Assembly (NCBI RefSeq): GCF_000970465.2
Contig: NZ_LAJE02000339.1
Coordinates: forward strand, 1-32,659
Reading direction: 5' to 3'
DNA length: 32,659 bases
Source: Devosia insulae DS-56
Lineage (GTDB): Bacteria; Pseudomonadota; Alphaproteobacteria; Rhizobiales; Devosiaceae
The translations under genes were made by a program, and so were the position numbers. The notes below the pieces were generated by a model. The model was not told the DNA's origin, made no database searches, and saw only the letters and a program-made list of their open reading frames with translations. Shown in pieces: positions 7,489-16,900 of the stretch. Position 1 is the first letter of the stretch. Each line of letters begins with the position of its first letter.

Positions 7489-8303
7489 CGCGATCGCGGG
7501 CTCGCGGGACGCAGAGATTGGCGGAACGCCAAGGGGCTTTGCTTGGTCCAGCGCTTGAAGCGCTGACTGAAATAGAACTGGCTTTCGAACCCCACGGTTT
7601 CGGCGATCTGCTGCACTGAGAAGCCGGTGCGCGATAAGAGCTCGCTCGCCCGTTGCATGCGGCGCATTTCGAGGTAGCGCTGCACGCTTTGGCCGGTCTC
7701 GGCGGCGAACAGATGCGCCAGCCGCGAGCTCGAGAGACCGACCGCCGCGGCGACGTCGTCGAGCAAAACCTTGCGGGCGAGATTGCCGTCCAGATAGTCG
7801 ATCGCCCGGCGCACCCGCGCGTCGTAATGCGGCGTGGCGGCAAGCGGGTTCGTCATGTCGCATTCGAGCAGCAGACCCTCCAGCGCCTGCATGGCGAAAG
7901 CCTCGCGCTGTCTGAGGTCGCCATGCAGCAGCCGATGCACCTCATGAAAGCGCTCGGCGGCCTTCGGTTTACCGGGCCGCAACAGCATCAGGCCGGGTGC
8001 AATGGCTGGCCAATCGAGCCATTCCAGCCAATGGGCGCGCGGATGGAAGTGCACCCAGAGCAGCTCCCAGCCCGCCGCGGCCGGCGCAACCGCATAATCG
8101 TGCAGCGTCCCCGGCCGGATCAGCACCCAGTCGCCGGGGCCGGAGATCAGCTCTCCGCCGGCGTGACCAAAGCGCCCGGCACCGGCGATCGTATGGATCA
8201 GCAGCCAGTCTCCGACCCCTTCGGGTCGAAGCACCCGGTAGCCGGATGTTTCGTGGTAGTGCCCCGCAAGTAGCCGGAAAACAGGGGTGTGTGCGAACTT
8301 CAT
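7485..8303 (-). CDS. AraC family transcriptional regulator with N-terminal sensing domain
   Basis: 272-residue regulator with an N-terminal cupin-like AraC ligand-binding domain (about 20-160; segments GAGRFGHAGGELISGPGDWVLIRP and HDYAVAP are typical of its beta-barrel) and a C-terminal double helix-turn-helix (about 175-265; segment FSVQQIAETVGFESQFYFSQRFKR is the second HTH). The ATG at 8303 is the natural start before KFAHTPVFRLL. It is transcribed away from the PhyH dioxygenase gene with 97 bp between the two starts, so it probably controls that gene. The sugar-sensing type of domain suggests a small-molecule effector, which cannot be named from the sequence. Confidence 0.9.
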   Translation of the reverse strand: MKFAHTPVFRLLAGHYHETSGYRVLRPEGVGDWLLIHTIAGAGRFGHAGGELISGPGDWVLIRPGTLHDYAVAPAAAGWELLWVHFHPRAHWLEWLDWPAIAPGLMLLRPGKPKAAERFHEVHRLLHGDLRQREAFAMQALEGLLLECDMTNPLAATPHYDARVRRAIDYLDGNLARKVLLDDVAAAVGLSSSRLAHLFAAETGQSVQRYLEMRRMQRASELLSRTGFSVQQIAETVGFESQFYFSQRFKRWTKQSPLAFRQSLRPASPRSR

Positions 8304-8400
8304 GGGCCAACCATAGCAGGATATTACATGCGACCGACCCAATGTTCCATGTTGCTCCGCGGCCTCGTGCGTTAGCTTGCTCGCAACAGGAGGAAGTCCA
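8304..8400. promoter_or_regulatory. Shared divergent promoter region of araC-type and phyH-type genes
   Basis: The 97-bp gap holds the 5' signals of both divergent genes. ATGTT occurs twice seven bases apart (ATGTTCCATGTT), as possible AraC-type half-sites, and AGGAGG lies just before the dioxygenase ATG. No confident -35/-10 pair was picked. Confidence 0.4.
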
Positions 8401-9228
8401 ATGGCACTGTCGACCAAGCAGAAGCAGCAGTTCGAGCGTGATGGCTTTCTGGCGATGCGCGGGCTGTTCAGCCGCGCTGAGATCGATGAGATCCGCGAGA
8501 CTTTCATGACGCTGGCTCAGGATGGACCGGTGCCGGGCCTCTCCGATGTGCCCAAGGCCCGTGCCGGGGCACCGGCCGCCGCAAGCGACCCGCTGGCGCG
8601 CTATCCCAGGATGATGCATCCGCACAAGCATATGGATAAATCGGTGGGCCCACTCGCCTTGCGCTACATGCGCGATCCGAGGCTTCAGCCGATCCTCGCT
8701 GATCTGTTCGGCGAAGATCCGTTCGCCTGCCAGTCGATGTTCTACTTCAAGCCGCCCGGCGCCCGCGGACAGGATCTGCACCAGGATAATTTCTATCTCC
8801 GGGTGAAGCCCGGCACCTGTATGGCCGCCTGGGTCGCGGTGGACGATGCAGATGCCGGCAATGGCGGCATGATGTGTGTGCCCCAGACTGCCAGCCTCGA
8901 CATTGCCTGCCCCGAAAAGGCCGACCCGACGCTGTTCTTTACCACGGAGCACGTCGAGCCGCCGCCGGGCCTCAAGCCGCAGATGATGGAACTGAAGGCC
9001 GGTGACGTGTTGTTCTTCAACGGCAGCGTCATTCACGGCTCGACCCCGAACACCAGCGCCGATCGCTTCCGCCGCTCGCTGATTTTCCACTACGTGCCGG
9101 CCAGCACTGTGGAGATGAGCCACTATTACGAGGCCCTGAGCTTCGACGGCGAGAAGCAGGACATCGCGGTCAACATGGATGGCGGCCCCTGCGGCACCAC
9201 CCAGGATCTCCCCGCCGGCCCGCACTAA
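8401..9228 (+). CDS. Phytanoyl-CoA dioxygenase (PhyH) family protein
   Basis: Non-haem Fe(II)/2-oxoglutarate-dependent oxygenase of the PhyH family, 275 residues. The iron triad is visible: H127 and D129 in LHQDNFYL, and the distal H212 in VIHGSTPNTS. The following basic segment RFRRSLIFHYV supplies the Arg expected to bind 2-oxoglutarate. Bacterial relatives hydroxylate varied small molecules, so the substrate is unknown and need not be phytanoyl-CoA. The ATG start has AGGAGG at good spacing. The divergent AraC-type neighbour suggests induction by a nutrient or signal. The gene ends before the two-hairpin repeat at 9241. Confidence 0.88.
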   Translation: MALSTKQKQQFERDGFLAMRGLFSRAEIDEIRETFMTLAQDGPVPGLSDVPKARAGAPAAASDPLARYPRMMHPHKHMDKSVGPLALRYMRDPRLQPILADLFGEDPFACQSMFYFKPPGARGQDLHQDNFYLRVKPGTCMAAWVAVDDADAGNGGMMCVPQTASLDIACPEKADPTLFFTTEHVEPPPGLKPQMMELKAGDVLFFNGSVIHGSTPNTSADRFRRSLIFHYVPASTVEMSHYYEALSFDGEKQDIAVNMDGGPCGTTQDLPAGPH

Positions 9229-9240
9229 AAGGCGCGGGCG

Positions 9241-9347
9241 CTGGAGCGCTTTCAGGAAAAGTTGCAGACTTTTCCGGTTCGAAAGCGCGACCAAATCAAA
9301 GACTTAGAGCATTGCACCGATTCAAAGAAACGGTGCAATGTTCTAGG
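9241..9347. repeat. Two-hairpin intergenic palindromic repeat, copy 1
   Basis: Lies between convergent genes. Hairpin 1 is GGAAAAGT/ACTTTTCC (9255-9262 with 9268-9275, loop TGCAG). Hairpin 2 pairs 9306-9319 with 9331-9344 (14 bp with one G-U pair) and reaches into the stop codon of the GlxA-type gene. The first 50 bases are almost identical to copy 2 at 27688, including the string TTTCAGGAAAAGTTGCAG. The type resembles known Hyphomicrobiales intergenic mosaic elements. It may help end transcription of both genes. Confidence 0.75.
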
Positions 9348-10323
9348 CGGCGGCAGCGCCGAAGCGGTCACGATAGGCGCTGGCCGAGAGGCCGGTGACC
9401 TTGAGGAAGACCCGCCGGAAGGCGGAGGGGTCCTTGTAGCCGACGTTCCAGGCGATGCGCTCGACTGTGTCGCGGCTGAACTCCAGCCGCTCCCGGGCCA
9501 GTGCGATCCTGAGCGCCTGCACATACTCGGTCGGCCTGAGGCCGGTGGCTTTCTGGAAGCGGCGGAGGAAGGTGCGCGTCTCGAGCCCGGCCCGATCGGC
9601 GAGGTCCGGGACGTTGATCTCCTCGCTGCGATGCGCCTGCAGCCAGTGCTGCACCTTCAGCACCGCGTCGTCACCGTGCGACAGGCGCGGTGCGAAAGTC
9701 TGGTAGTGACGCTGCTCGCGTCCAGCCGGATCGACCAGCAGGAACTTTGCTGTATCGGCCATCACTGTCGGGCCGAGCACGCGGTGAACCAGGCGCAGCC
9801 CCAGATCGGTCCAGGCCAGCATGCCCCCGGCGGTGATGATATCGCCATCCTCGACGATGATGTCGCCGGCGGTGACCTCGACGTCCGGGAACGCCGTGCC
9901 GAAGGCTTCGGCATAGAGCCAATGCGTCGTCGCGCGCCGGCCCGACAGCAGCCCGGCATGCCCGAGCATGAAGGCGCCACCGCAGATCGAAGCGATAGTT
10001 GCGCCGGTATCGTGGCGCTGGCGTAACCAGCCGACGAAATCGGCTGCCTCTGCCGCGGTCAGCGGATCGGCCAGCCGGCCGGGAATGACGATGTATTCGG
10101 GTTGCCCGGGCGTACCGGGGGCGCTGTCATAGCTGCGCTCGAAGCCGGCCTCGCCCACGCGCCAGTGGCTGGTGCGGATGCGGTCGGCGCCGCCATGCTG
10201 GCGCGCATAGTCATTGGCGACCTGGAATGCATCGGTGAGCCCGTGCACCGACGCCATGGCGCAACCGGGGTAGAGCAAGAGGCCGATTTCGGTGTGTCTC
10301 AGCGCATCCATCGTCTTTGTCAC
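9343..10323 (-). CDS. GlxA family transcriptional regulator (DJ-1/PfpI domain plus AraC HTH)
   Basis: 326-residue regulator with an N-terminal class I glutamine-amidotransferase-like (DJ-1/PfpI) domain, about 10-190, and a C-terminal AraC-type double HTH, about 225-320 (segment RIAWNVGYKDPSAFRRVFLK). The nucleophile-elbow cysteine sits in SICGGAFMLG, near residue 114, and the partner histidine in ATTHW. Relatives sense carnitine, glycine betaine or arginine-like metabolites, but the ligand here cannot be told. The start is a GTG at 10323 or the ATG four codons inside. It is divergent from the alpha/beta hydrolase gene and probably regulates it. The stop lies in the stem of an intergenic repeat. 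Confidence 0.92.
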   Translation of the reverse strand: MTKTMDALRHTEIGLLLYPGCAMASVHGLTDAFQVANDYARQHGGADRIRTSHWRVGEAGFERSYDSAPGTPGQPEYIVIPGRLADPLTAAEAADFVGWLRQRHDTGATIASICGGAFMLGHAGLLSGRRATTHWLYAEAFGTAFPDVEVTAGDIIVEDGDIITAGGMLAWTDLGLRLVHRVLGPTVMADTAKFLLVDPAGREQRHYQTFAPRLSHGDDAVLKVQHWLQAHRSEEINVPDLADRAGLETRTFLRRFQKATGLRPTEYVQALRIALARERLEFSRDTVERIAWNVGYKDPSAFRRVFLKVTGLSASAYRDRFGAAAA

Positions 10324-10429
10324 TTCTGGCCCCGACTATGTCAGTTGCGGCAATCGTCGCCGCTCCGGGCCGAGCTTAGGGTCATCACATCGCGGCGGAC
10401 AAGGGTTCGCCCAACCAAGGAGACCCAAA

Positions 10430-11227
10430 ATGACCAAGACCATCGTTCTGATCCACGGCGCCTGGCTCAACAGCCTCAGCTGGGAAAACGTCAAGGCCCG
10501 CTACGAAGCCAAGGGCTACACCGTGCTCACCCCCGACTGGCCGTTCGACGATCGTGCCCCCTCGGCGCTGCGGGCCAACCCGGCCCCGGAACTGGCGAAG
10601 ATCGGCCAGCGCGAGATCGTCGACCACTTCGACAGGATCATCCGCGCCCTGCCAGAACAGCCGATCCTGATCGGCCACTCGTTCGGCGGCGTTATCGTGC
10701 AGCAGTTGCTGGCTCGTGGGCTCGGCGTCTCCGGCGCAGCGATCAACCCCGCTCCCACTCCCGGTGTGCCGCTTGGACCCCAGGCCATCGTCTCGGCCCT
10801 GCCGGTGCTCGGCGATCTGTTCTCGTGGCGTAAGGCCAAGACCATGTCGCTGAAGTTCTTCTCGACGCGTTTTGCCCAGACCGAACCCAATCCGGCAGCC
10901 AAGTACGACCGCTACGTCATCCCGACCGCCGGCAAGGTCTACTGGGATGGCGTGATCAACCCGATGCTGATCGACTGGGCCGGGCAGAACCGCGCCCCCC
11001 TGCTCCTCATCGGTGGTGGCAAGGACCTGATCGCCGATGCCTCGATGACCGACGCCATCTACCGCCAGCAAAAGAAGGCGGCTTCAACCACCGAGCTCAA
11101 GATCTTCGACGATCGTTCGCACTGGACGCTGATGGACAAGGGTTGGGAAGCCGTCGCCGACCTGGCGCTCAACTGGGCCGTCGAACACGCCACCGACAAG
11201 CGCCCCGCCTTGCGGCTGGCGGCTTGA
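10430..11227 (+). CDS. Alpha/beta hydrolase
   Basis: Soluble alpha/beta-fold hydrolase of 265 residues without signal peptide. The N-terminus TIVLIHGAWLNSLSW carries the oxyanion HG motif. The catalytic triad is readable as S84 in GHSFGG, D199 in GGGKDLIAD and H231 in DRSHW. The length and sequence style match small esterase-like hydrolases often annotated without a substrate. The ATG start follows AAGGAGA. The divergently transcribed GlxA-type regulator upstream suggests controlled expression. Two consecutive hairpins lie after the stop. Confidence 0.88.
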   Translation: MTKTIVLIHGAWLNSLSWENVKARYEAKGYTVLTPDWPFDDRAPSALRANPAPELAKIGQREIVDHFDRIIRALPEQPILIGHSFGGVIVQQLLARGLGVSGAAINPAPTPGVPLGPQAIVSALPVLGDLFSWRKAKTMSLKFFSTRFAQTEPNPAAKYDRYVIPTAGKVYWDGVINPMLIDWAGQNRAPLLLIGGGKDLIADASMTDAIYRQQKKAASTTELKIFDDRSHWTLMDKGWEAVADLALNWAVEHATDKRPALRLAA

Positions 11228-11238
11228 ATGGCGAGCCC

Positions 11239-11304
11239 ACCGGTCCCGACGACAAACCAGTTGGGACCGGTTGTCCAAAGTCCGCTTCGGCTCGAAGCGG
11301 ACTT
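11239..11304 (+). terminator. Tandem hairpins after the alpha/beta hydrolase gene
   Basis: Two perfect stem-loops follow the stop codon. The first is ACCGGTCCC (11239-11247) with GGGACCGGT (11263-11271), 9 bp. The second is a 12-bp stem 11278-11289 with 11293-11304 (AAGTCCGCTTCG-GCT-CGAAGCGGACTT), followed by CTTGCC. The second is the likely terminator, although its T-tract is weak. Confidence 0.7.
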
Positions 11305-11386
11305 CTTGCCTGAGCGGGACGTCGGGCGTTCGCTACCTCAACGCAGATCAAGCCCCAGGTCGAGGTATGGCCTAGAGTAGGGTCTC

Positions 11387-12247
11387 ATGCTGGGAGTGCC
11401 CATGTCTGCAGTGCTCAAGACCGTCTGGTTCGTCGAGACCCGCTTCCGGGACAACGAGCTTTCGCTTGAGGCGATGGCGGACCACGCAGGTGTTTCGCGC
11501 TCGCACCTTTCGCGCACCTTTCCGATACTGACCGGCCACCAACTCTCGACTTACATTCGCGGCAGGCGCCTCACAGAGGCGGCGAAAGAACTCGCCAATG
11601 GCGCACCAGACATTCTCAATGTGGCGCTCGATGCGGGGTATGGGTCGCACGAGGCATTCACCCGCGCCTTCCGCGACCAATTCGGGCTGACACCCGAGGA
11701 GTTACGGCGGAGGCGCTCGCTCGACACGCTCGATCTCGTGGAGCCTCTGAGCATGGACTCGCCCGAAAAGGTGAAGCTCGCGCCGCCGGCCGTGCACGAT
11801 CGGCGGGCCCAGCGCATCGCCGGCCTCAGCAACCATTTCACCTTCAGGACGATGGATACCATCCCACACCTCTGGCAGCGGTTCGGACCCTACCTGCCCG
11901 AGATGCGAGTGGATGGACCTCCCCCCGCGTTCGGCGTCATCGGGCCGATGCCGGAGGGTAGCGACGGCTTCGACTACTTCGCGGCGGCGCCGTTGCCAAA
12001 AGGCCGTGATCTCTTGCCCGGCCTCACTGAAATGATGCTGCCTGCCGGAACCTATGCCCAGTTCAGGCATGAAGGGCACATCTCGGGTATCCGCGCGACC
12101 TGTGCGGCCGTATTCGAAAGCGGCATTCCTGCACTAGGACGTGAGCCGGACACCCGGTGGTTCAGTTTTGTCGAGTACTACGGGCCGGACTTCGAACCAT
12201 CGACCGGGCTCGGAACCGTGGAGATCTGGGTCAAGCTCAAGCAATGA
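11387..12247 (+). CDS. AraC family regulator with C-terminal GyrI-like effector domain
   Basis: 286-residue regulator with reversed domain order: AraC double HTH at the N-terminus (about 10-110; segments LEAMADHAGVSRSHLSRTF and ILNVALDAGYGSHEAFTRAF) followed by a GyrI-like small-molecule-binding domain (about 125-286), as in Rob and related multidrug-responsive activators. Such proteins usually bind amphipathic compounds. The start may be ATG 11387 or the ATG at 11402; GGGAG lies before the second. Two stand-alone GyrI-like genes follow on the same strand after 84 bp and 22 bp, which makes an operon likely. Confidence 0.9.
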   Translation: MLGVPMSAVLKTVWFVETRFRDNELSLEAMADHAGVSRSHLSRTFPILTGHQLSTYIRGRRLTEAAKELANGAPDILNVALDAGYGSHEAFTRAFRDQFGLTPEELRRRRSLDTLDLVEPLSMDSPEKVKLAPPAVHDRRAQRIAGLSNHFTFRTMDTIPHLWQRFGPYLPEMRVDGPPPAFGVIGPMPEGSDGFDYFAAAPLPKGRDLLPGLTEMMLPAGTYAQFRHEGHISGIRATCAAVFESGIPALGREPDTRWFSFVEYYGPDFEPSTGLGTVEIWVKLKQ

Positions 12248-12331
12248 TCGTGAGCCTCGTCGCCAACCGGGCGGTGGCAAGGCGCCGCACCGCGTTGCAA
12301 CCCGTGACAGATCTGAGCCAAGGACATCGAC

Positions 12332-12832
12332 ATGCTGACGCTGCCCAGGATCGTTGATCGCCCGGAGGTACCCTATTTCGCCCTCAAGCGCACCGTCACC
12401 CTGCCGTTCGAAGCGGAAATTCCCGGCATCATGGCGACGCTGCGGTCGTGTCTCCACGCTCGAAACGTCGTTCCCACCGGCCCAGTGTTTTTCAAGCACA
12501 ATCTGGTCGCCATGCCTCTGATCGACATGGAGTTCGGCGTGCCGGTTGAGCGCCTGATGCCGGCGGAGGGGGATTTCGTGAGCGGCATACTGCCGTCCGG
12601 ACGATATGCCGAGGTGACCTATCTTGGCCCCTATGACGACCTGATGGAGGTCAACGGCCTGCTCATCATGTGGGCTCGGGAGCATGGCCATAGCTTCGAC
12701 GCACGGCCTGAGCGTAGCGGCGAGTGGTTCGCGAACCGGGCAGAAATCTATCACACGGACCCAGAAGACGACAAAGGCTCGGCGTCGAGTCGAACTACCG
12801 TCTCGATCAAGCTCAAGGATGCGAATTCTTGA
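12332..12832 (+). CDS. Stand-alone GyrI-like domain protein 1
   Basis: 166-residue soluble protein consisting only of a GyrI-like (AraC effector-binding) domain. Typical elements are the opening PEVPYFALKRTVTLPFEAEIPGIM, central GVPVERLMPAEGDFVSGILPSGRYAEVTYLGPYDDL and a late Glu-containing strand WFANRAEIYHTDPED. The fold is used in DNA gyrase inhibitors, multidrug sensors and hydrolases of the SRPBCC-like GyrI group. No DNA-binding domain is present. The start has AAGGA seven bases upstream. It lies between the AraC-GyrI regulator and a second GyrI-like gene of identical length. Confidence 0.85.
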   Translation: MLTLPRIVDRPEVPYFALKRTVTLPFEAEIPGIMATLRSCLHARNVVPTGPVFFKHNLVAMPLIDMEFGVPVERLMPAEGDFVSGILPSGRYAEVTYLGPYDDLMEVNGLLIMWAREHGHSFDARPERSGEWFANRAEIYHTDPEDDKGSASSRTTVSIKLKDANS

Positions 12833-12854
12833 GTGCGCGCGCATGGAGAGGGGC

Positions 12855-13355
12855 ATGAAGGCAGAAACCGTCATCGGTCCGGTCACGATCATCGAGAAGC
12901 CCGATCGTCCTTATGTGGGAATCCGGCTGAACACCCCGTTCCCAGGGATGTTCGCGGTCGCCACGCGGGCGCTCAAGGACTTGCGAGCCTGGAGCAAGGC
13001 CAACGGCCTCGAGGAGGGGCCGTATTTCCTCCGCTACTATCATTGCGACATGCGGGACATCATGGAAATCGAGGCCGGTTTCATCACTGGAGCGGCGCCG
13101 CTCGACCATCCCCAAATCAAGGGCGGCCTGCTCCCTGGAGGCAAGTACGCCTCGCTCATTTACCGGGGCAACGGTCTGCGCGGCAATCAGGCGCTCATGC
13201 AATGGGGCCGCGACACGGGAACCGTCTTCGAGCCGATCGATCCGCACCTGTCGGAATCCTACGCATGCCGCTACGAGGCCTATCTGACCGACTATCGTGT
13301 CGAGCCTCGAAAGCTGCTCTGGGATGTGGAGCTGTCGATCAGGGTCGCCGGATAG
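12855..13355 (+). CDS. Stand-alone GyrI-like domain protein 2
   Basis: Another 166-residue protein with only a GyrI-like fold: PDRPYVGIRLNTPFPGMF at the start, a central IEAGFITGAAPLDHPQIKGGLLPGGKYASLIYRGN strand-helix region, and a closing strand DVELSIRV. The sequence is diverged from protein 1 (YFLRYYHCDMRD replaces VFFKHNLVAMP at the equivalent place), so this is not a recent duplication. The ATG at 12855 with GGAG six bases upstream is preferred to the ATG at 12843. Likely cotranscribed with the two genes before it. Confidence 0.82.
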   Translation: MKAETVIGPVTIIEKPDRPYVGIRLNTPFPGMFAVATRALKDLRAWSKANGLEEGPYFLRYYHCDMRDIMEIEAGFITGAAPLDHPQIKGGLLPGGKYASLIYRGNGLRGNQALMQWGRDTGTVFEPIDPHLSESYACRYEAYLTDYRVEPRKLLWDVELSIRVAG

Positions 13356-13498
13356 CCACGCCTGCCTGGTGCCAACGGCAAAGCGACCGCCAGTGTCGGG
13401 AGCTTGGGGAGAGTGCCGTGTTGCGATAACCTTCCTGGCGATGCCTCGTCGAACCGAGAGCTGATTTCGGTCGTGAGGCCAATCAGGGAGGTCGTGAG

Positions 13499-13891
13499 AT
13501 GGTCCGGACCGCAGTCGCGTTTACTGCACTCATGCTGAGCGCCGGAGGGGCATTGGCAGAGGGGGATGTGGCGCTAGGCAAAGAGGCATTCGATTTCCGC
13601 TGCACCGGCTGCCATTCGGTGGGTGGAGCCGGGGCCAGCAATGGCCCGCCGCTCGACAACCTGATCGGCCGGCCCGCCGCCTCCATCGAGGGGTTCAAGT
13701 ATTCGGACGCCATGCTCGAGGCGGCGCAGGCCGGTGTGGTCTGGGATGTCGAGACCTTGACCAAGTTCATCACCAAGCCGCGCAGCGTGGTCAACGGCTC
13801 GAATATGGCTTTCACCGGGCTGCGCAAGCCCGAGGACGTCGCCAACGTCATTGCCTATCTGGCCAGCTTTTCCCCGCCGCCGGCGCAGTAG
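13499..13891 (+). CDS. Small periplasmic class I cytochrome c
   Basis: 130-residue c-type cytochrome with a signal peptide (MVRTAVAFTALMLSAGGALA). Haem c attaches at C35-x2-C38-H39 (CTGCH), and M103 in SNMAFTG is the probable sixth iron ligand. The helix DVANVIAYLASF near the end is the conserved C-terminal helix of mitochondrial-like cytochromes c. It probably carries electrons to a terminal oxidase or from a periplasmic dehydrogenase. GGGAGG precedes the ATG. No dehydrogenase or oxidase gene is adjacent, so its partner is not known from context. Confidence 0.92.
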   Translation: MVRTAVAFTALMLSAGGALAEGDVALGKEAFDFRCTGCHSVGGAGASNGPPLDNLIGRPAASIEGFKYSDAMLEAAQAGVVWDVETLTKFITKPRSVVNGSNMAFTGLRKPEDVANVIAYLASFSPPPAQ

Positions 13892-13937
13892 CACGACAGA
13901 CTTGTCGCGCCCGCGCAGAAGGGTGGCCCTATGCAGC

Positions 13938-16900
13938 CTAGACCGGCTGGCTGCCCAGCACCGCCAGCAGCCGTGGGTTGATTTCGCCGCTTTCGCTCAT
14001 CCCGGTCGAGCGCTCAAAGCTCTTGATCGCTTCGGCGGTCTTGGGGCCGGCCATGCCGTCGGGGGTACCGATGTCGAAGCCGAGCTGGCGCAGCGCCAGC
14101 TGTACGCCCTTCACCACCTTGAGGTTGGTGATCGGGGCGCCCGGGTCGAACTTGTCGCTCCAGGTGCCGATCGGCGCGAAGTTGGCGACGAAATCGATCG
14201 GCTGCGGCTGGAAGGCCGCGACGTCGGCGGTCACCTTCTGCACCGTCGCCGCATCGAGCGAGGCAGCGATATCATCGCGTGACTTGGCCGCATCCTTGTC
14301 GCCCTTGCCGGCGGCGAGGCTGAACCATTTGAACGAGGCGGCGAGGTCCTGCTTCACCCCCAGCCCGCGCGCGTACAGCATGCCGAGGTTGAACTGGCTG
14401 TCCTTCATGCCGCGGCTGGCCGCTTCCTCGAACCACTTGGCGGCCGCATCGAACTGCTGCGTGCCGAGCCCGCCGCCGGCATAGAGCGCGGCCAGGTTGT
14501 GCATCGCCATGCGGTTACCCGCCTCAGCGGCCTGCTGGTACCAGAGCCGCGCCTGGGCGAGGTCTTTCTCCACGCCGCGGCCGTTCTCGTAGAGGTTGCC
14601 GAGCCGATATTGCGCCGGAGCAAAGCCCTGACCGGCGGCGCGCTCGTACCACATCGCGGCGGCCTTCAGGTCCTCCGGCACGGCGCGGCCTTCAGTGTAG
14701 ATCGCCGCCACTTCGAACTGCGCCCGCGCATCGCCATTGCCGGCAGCAGCGAGCAGCGGCTCGGGGCCGACCGACGCCGGCGGGCGGTCGACCTTGACCG
14801 GGCTTTCCATCGCGTCGACCAGCGGTTCGATCTTGTCGCTGAGGCTGGCAACCCCGGCGGGAGTCTGCTCGGCCACGGCGGTCGCCGCTTCGAAGGCCTG
14901 CGGCATTTTCGGGGCTTCGGCCGAGGCGACGAACTTCTGCGGCGTGGCGCCGCCGATCGAGGCGGTGGTCAGCTTGTCGAGCGTCGGGATCACCCGCGGC
15001 GTCGCCTTGCCGGGCTGTGCCGCGAAACCCTGCTGGGCAAGCGGCACCGGAGCGAGGGCCACGTCGCCGACATCCTGCGTCGCCTGGGCGGTCGGCGCCG
15101 GCGCTTCGGCCTCGGACGGCTTCATCCGCTGGTTGATCAGGTTGATGGTGAGACAGGCGAGTGCCACGACGCTCGCGGCCAAAAGGATCGGCTGCTTGTG
15201 GCGGAGCAGGAAGCTCTGCTTCGGCTTGGCGTCGTCCGCAGCGGGGCTGGTTTCTTCGGCGCCGAGCGCCACGAGGCTCGGCTCGGGCGCCGCCGGCAGC
15301 ACGCGTGGCGCCGGCTCATCCGGCTGCCACTGGCTCACCGGCTCCTTGTCGCCCGCCAGCTGGCGCGTCGCCTTGCTCTTGAACAAGCCGGCGAACGGCA
15401 GGCCGCTTTTGGCGGCCTCGCCCCCGACCGGCTTGGCGGGCTTGGTGTCCTGGGCCTTGGCGAGCTTTGCCGCCTTCACCGGCTTGCTCTTTTCCACGGC
15501 CGGCTTCACCGGTATCGTCACTGCCGGAGCGGCATCGACGGCGGGCGCCTCGGCGCGGTTCGCCTGGAAGCGTGCGAACGCCTTGCCGATCAGCGAGCCA
15601 CCGGCAGCCGACACCGGTTCGGCCTTGCCCGCTGCCGCCTGGCGGGCAGCACGGCGATGTGCCTCGATGAAGGTGTTACGGTTGGGCATCGGCGGCTCGT
15701 CGTCCACGGCGGCAGCCGGACGCAGTTCGGCCTTCGGGCTCGCGACGAACACCTCTTCAACCGGCAGGTCGAGGGTGGATTTCGGCTGCGGCGGACGCTC
15801 GGCGAGGCTCGGGTCGAACACCGGCTTTTCGGGTTCGTCCATCAGGTCGAGCGAGGGCACCGGTGCGGGCGGCAGTTCGGTGTTCGGCTCAGCCGGGCGC
15901 TTCCGCGGCCCGTTCTTCACTTCCAGTGCCGTGCGCAGCGGGTTGGGATCGTCGCCGAACGGCTTGTCGAGCAGCGGCGCATCGACGCTGGGGTCGGCAG
16001 GCATGCTGTCGCCCAGGTCGACCCGCTGCGGCCGCGACGGCAGCTCATCCTCGAACGACAGGTTGTCGAAGAGCGGCGCAATCGGGTTGAGCGGCTCGCT
16101 GACCACGGGCGCGCTGGCCGCTGCCACCGGCGCGGGCGCCGCAGCCAACGGCTTGCTCTCCGGCTTCGGCATTTCGAGCCTGGGAGCTGGTGCCTCGGGC
16201 AGCTTGACGAAGCTAGCGGGAGCAGCGGCGGCAACCAGGGCGGCGGCCTTGGCCTCCAGTGAGGTCTCGAGCCGCTTCAGCCGCTCGTTCACTTCGCGGA
16301 TGGTAGCGTCGAGCGCCACTGTTTCGGCGGCCGGCTTCTCCTTGGCGGCTGCCTTCATCGCCTGACTGACGCGCTTTTCGATCTCGGCATACCCGGCCTC
16401 GTCGCGGCCGGTCTGCGTCGGCTTGTCGAGCTGCCGCATGGCGTCCGAGGTACGCGCCGCCACCAGGTCGGCAAGCTGGTCGAAATCCGGCGCTTCAGCC
16501 GGAGCCGGCGCCGCATAGAGCTTGGCGAGGCCAGTGAGCTGCTCGCCGGTCTGGTCCATGCGCGCCACCAGTTGGCGAACCTGCGCTTCGAGCTGGCTGA
16601 TGCTGACTTCGGACGACCGGTCGTCGACCTTGTCGTTCAGCACCTCGAGTTGCTGTTCCAGCGCCGAAAAGCGCGGCTCCAGTGCTCCGAGCACGGTGTT
16701 GCGCAGCGCTAACATATCGAGCTTCAGCTCGCCGACCTGGGCGCTCCGTCCCTCGATGTCGGAGATCCTGACGTTCAGCGCATCGATCAGCTCGATCAGC
16801 CCCTGCGGCTGCTGTGGCGATTTCATCGCCTGCGCCACGCGCCCCAGTTCCTCGGTGATCTTTTCGAGCTCGGCCGGCGGCATCGCCATGGTGCGCTCGA

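Noticed and set aside
7969-9294. A 441-codon minus-strand ORF opposite the PhyH gene
   Set aside because: The plus strand carries an intact oxygenase with iron ligands; the antisense frame has no recognisable domain.
14499-16365. Long plus-strand ORFs of 587 and 542 codons opposite the podJ-like gene
   Set aside because: They are antisense shadows caused by high GC and the regular composition of the linker; they have no family features, while the minus-strand frame has clear domains.
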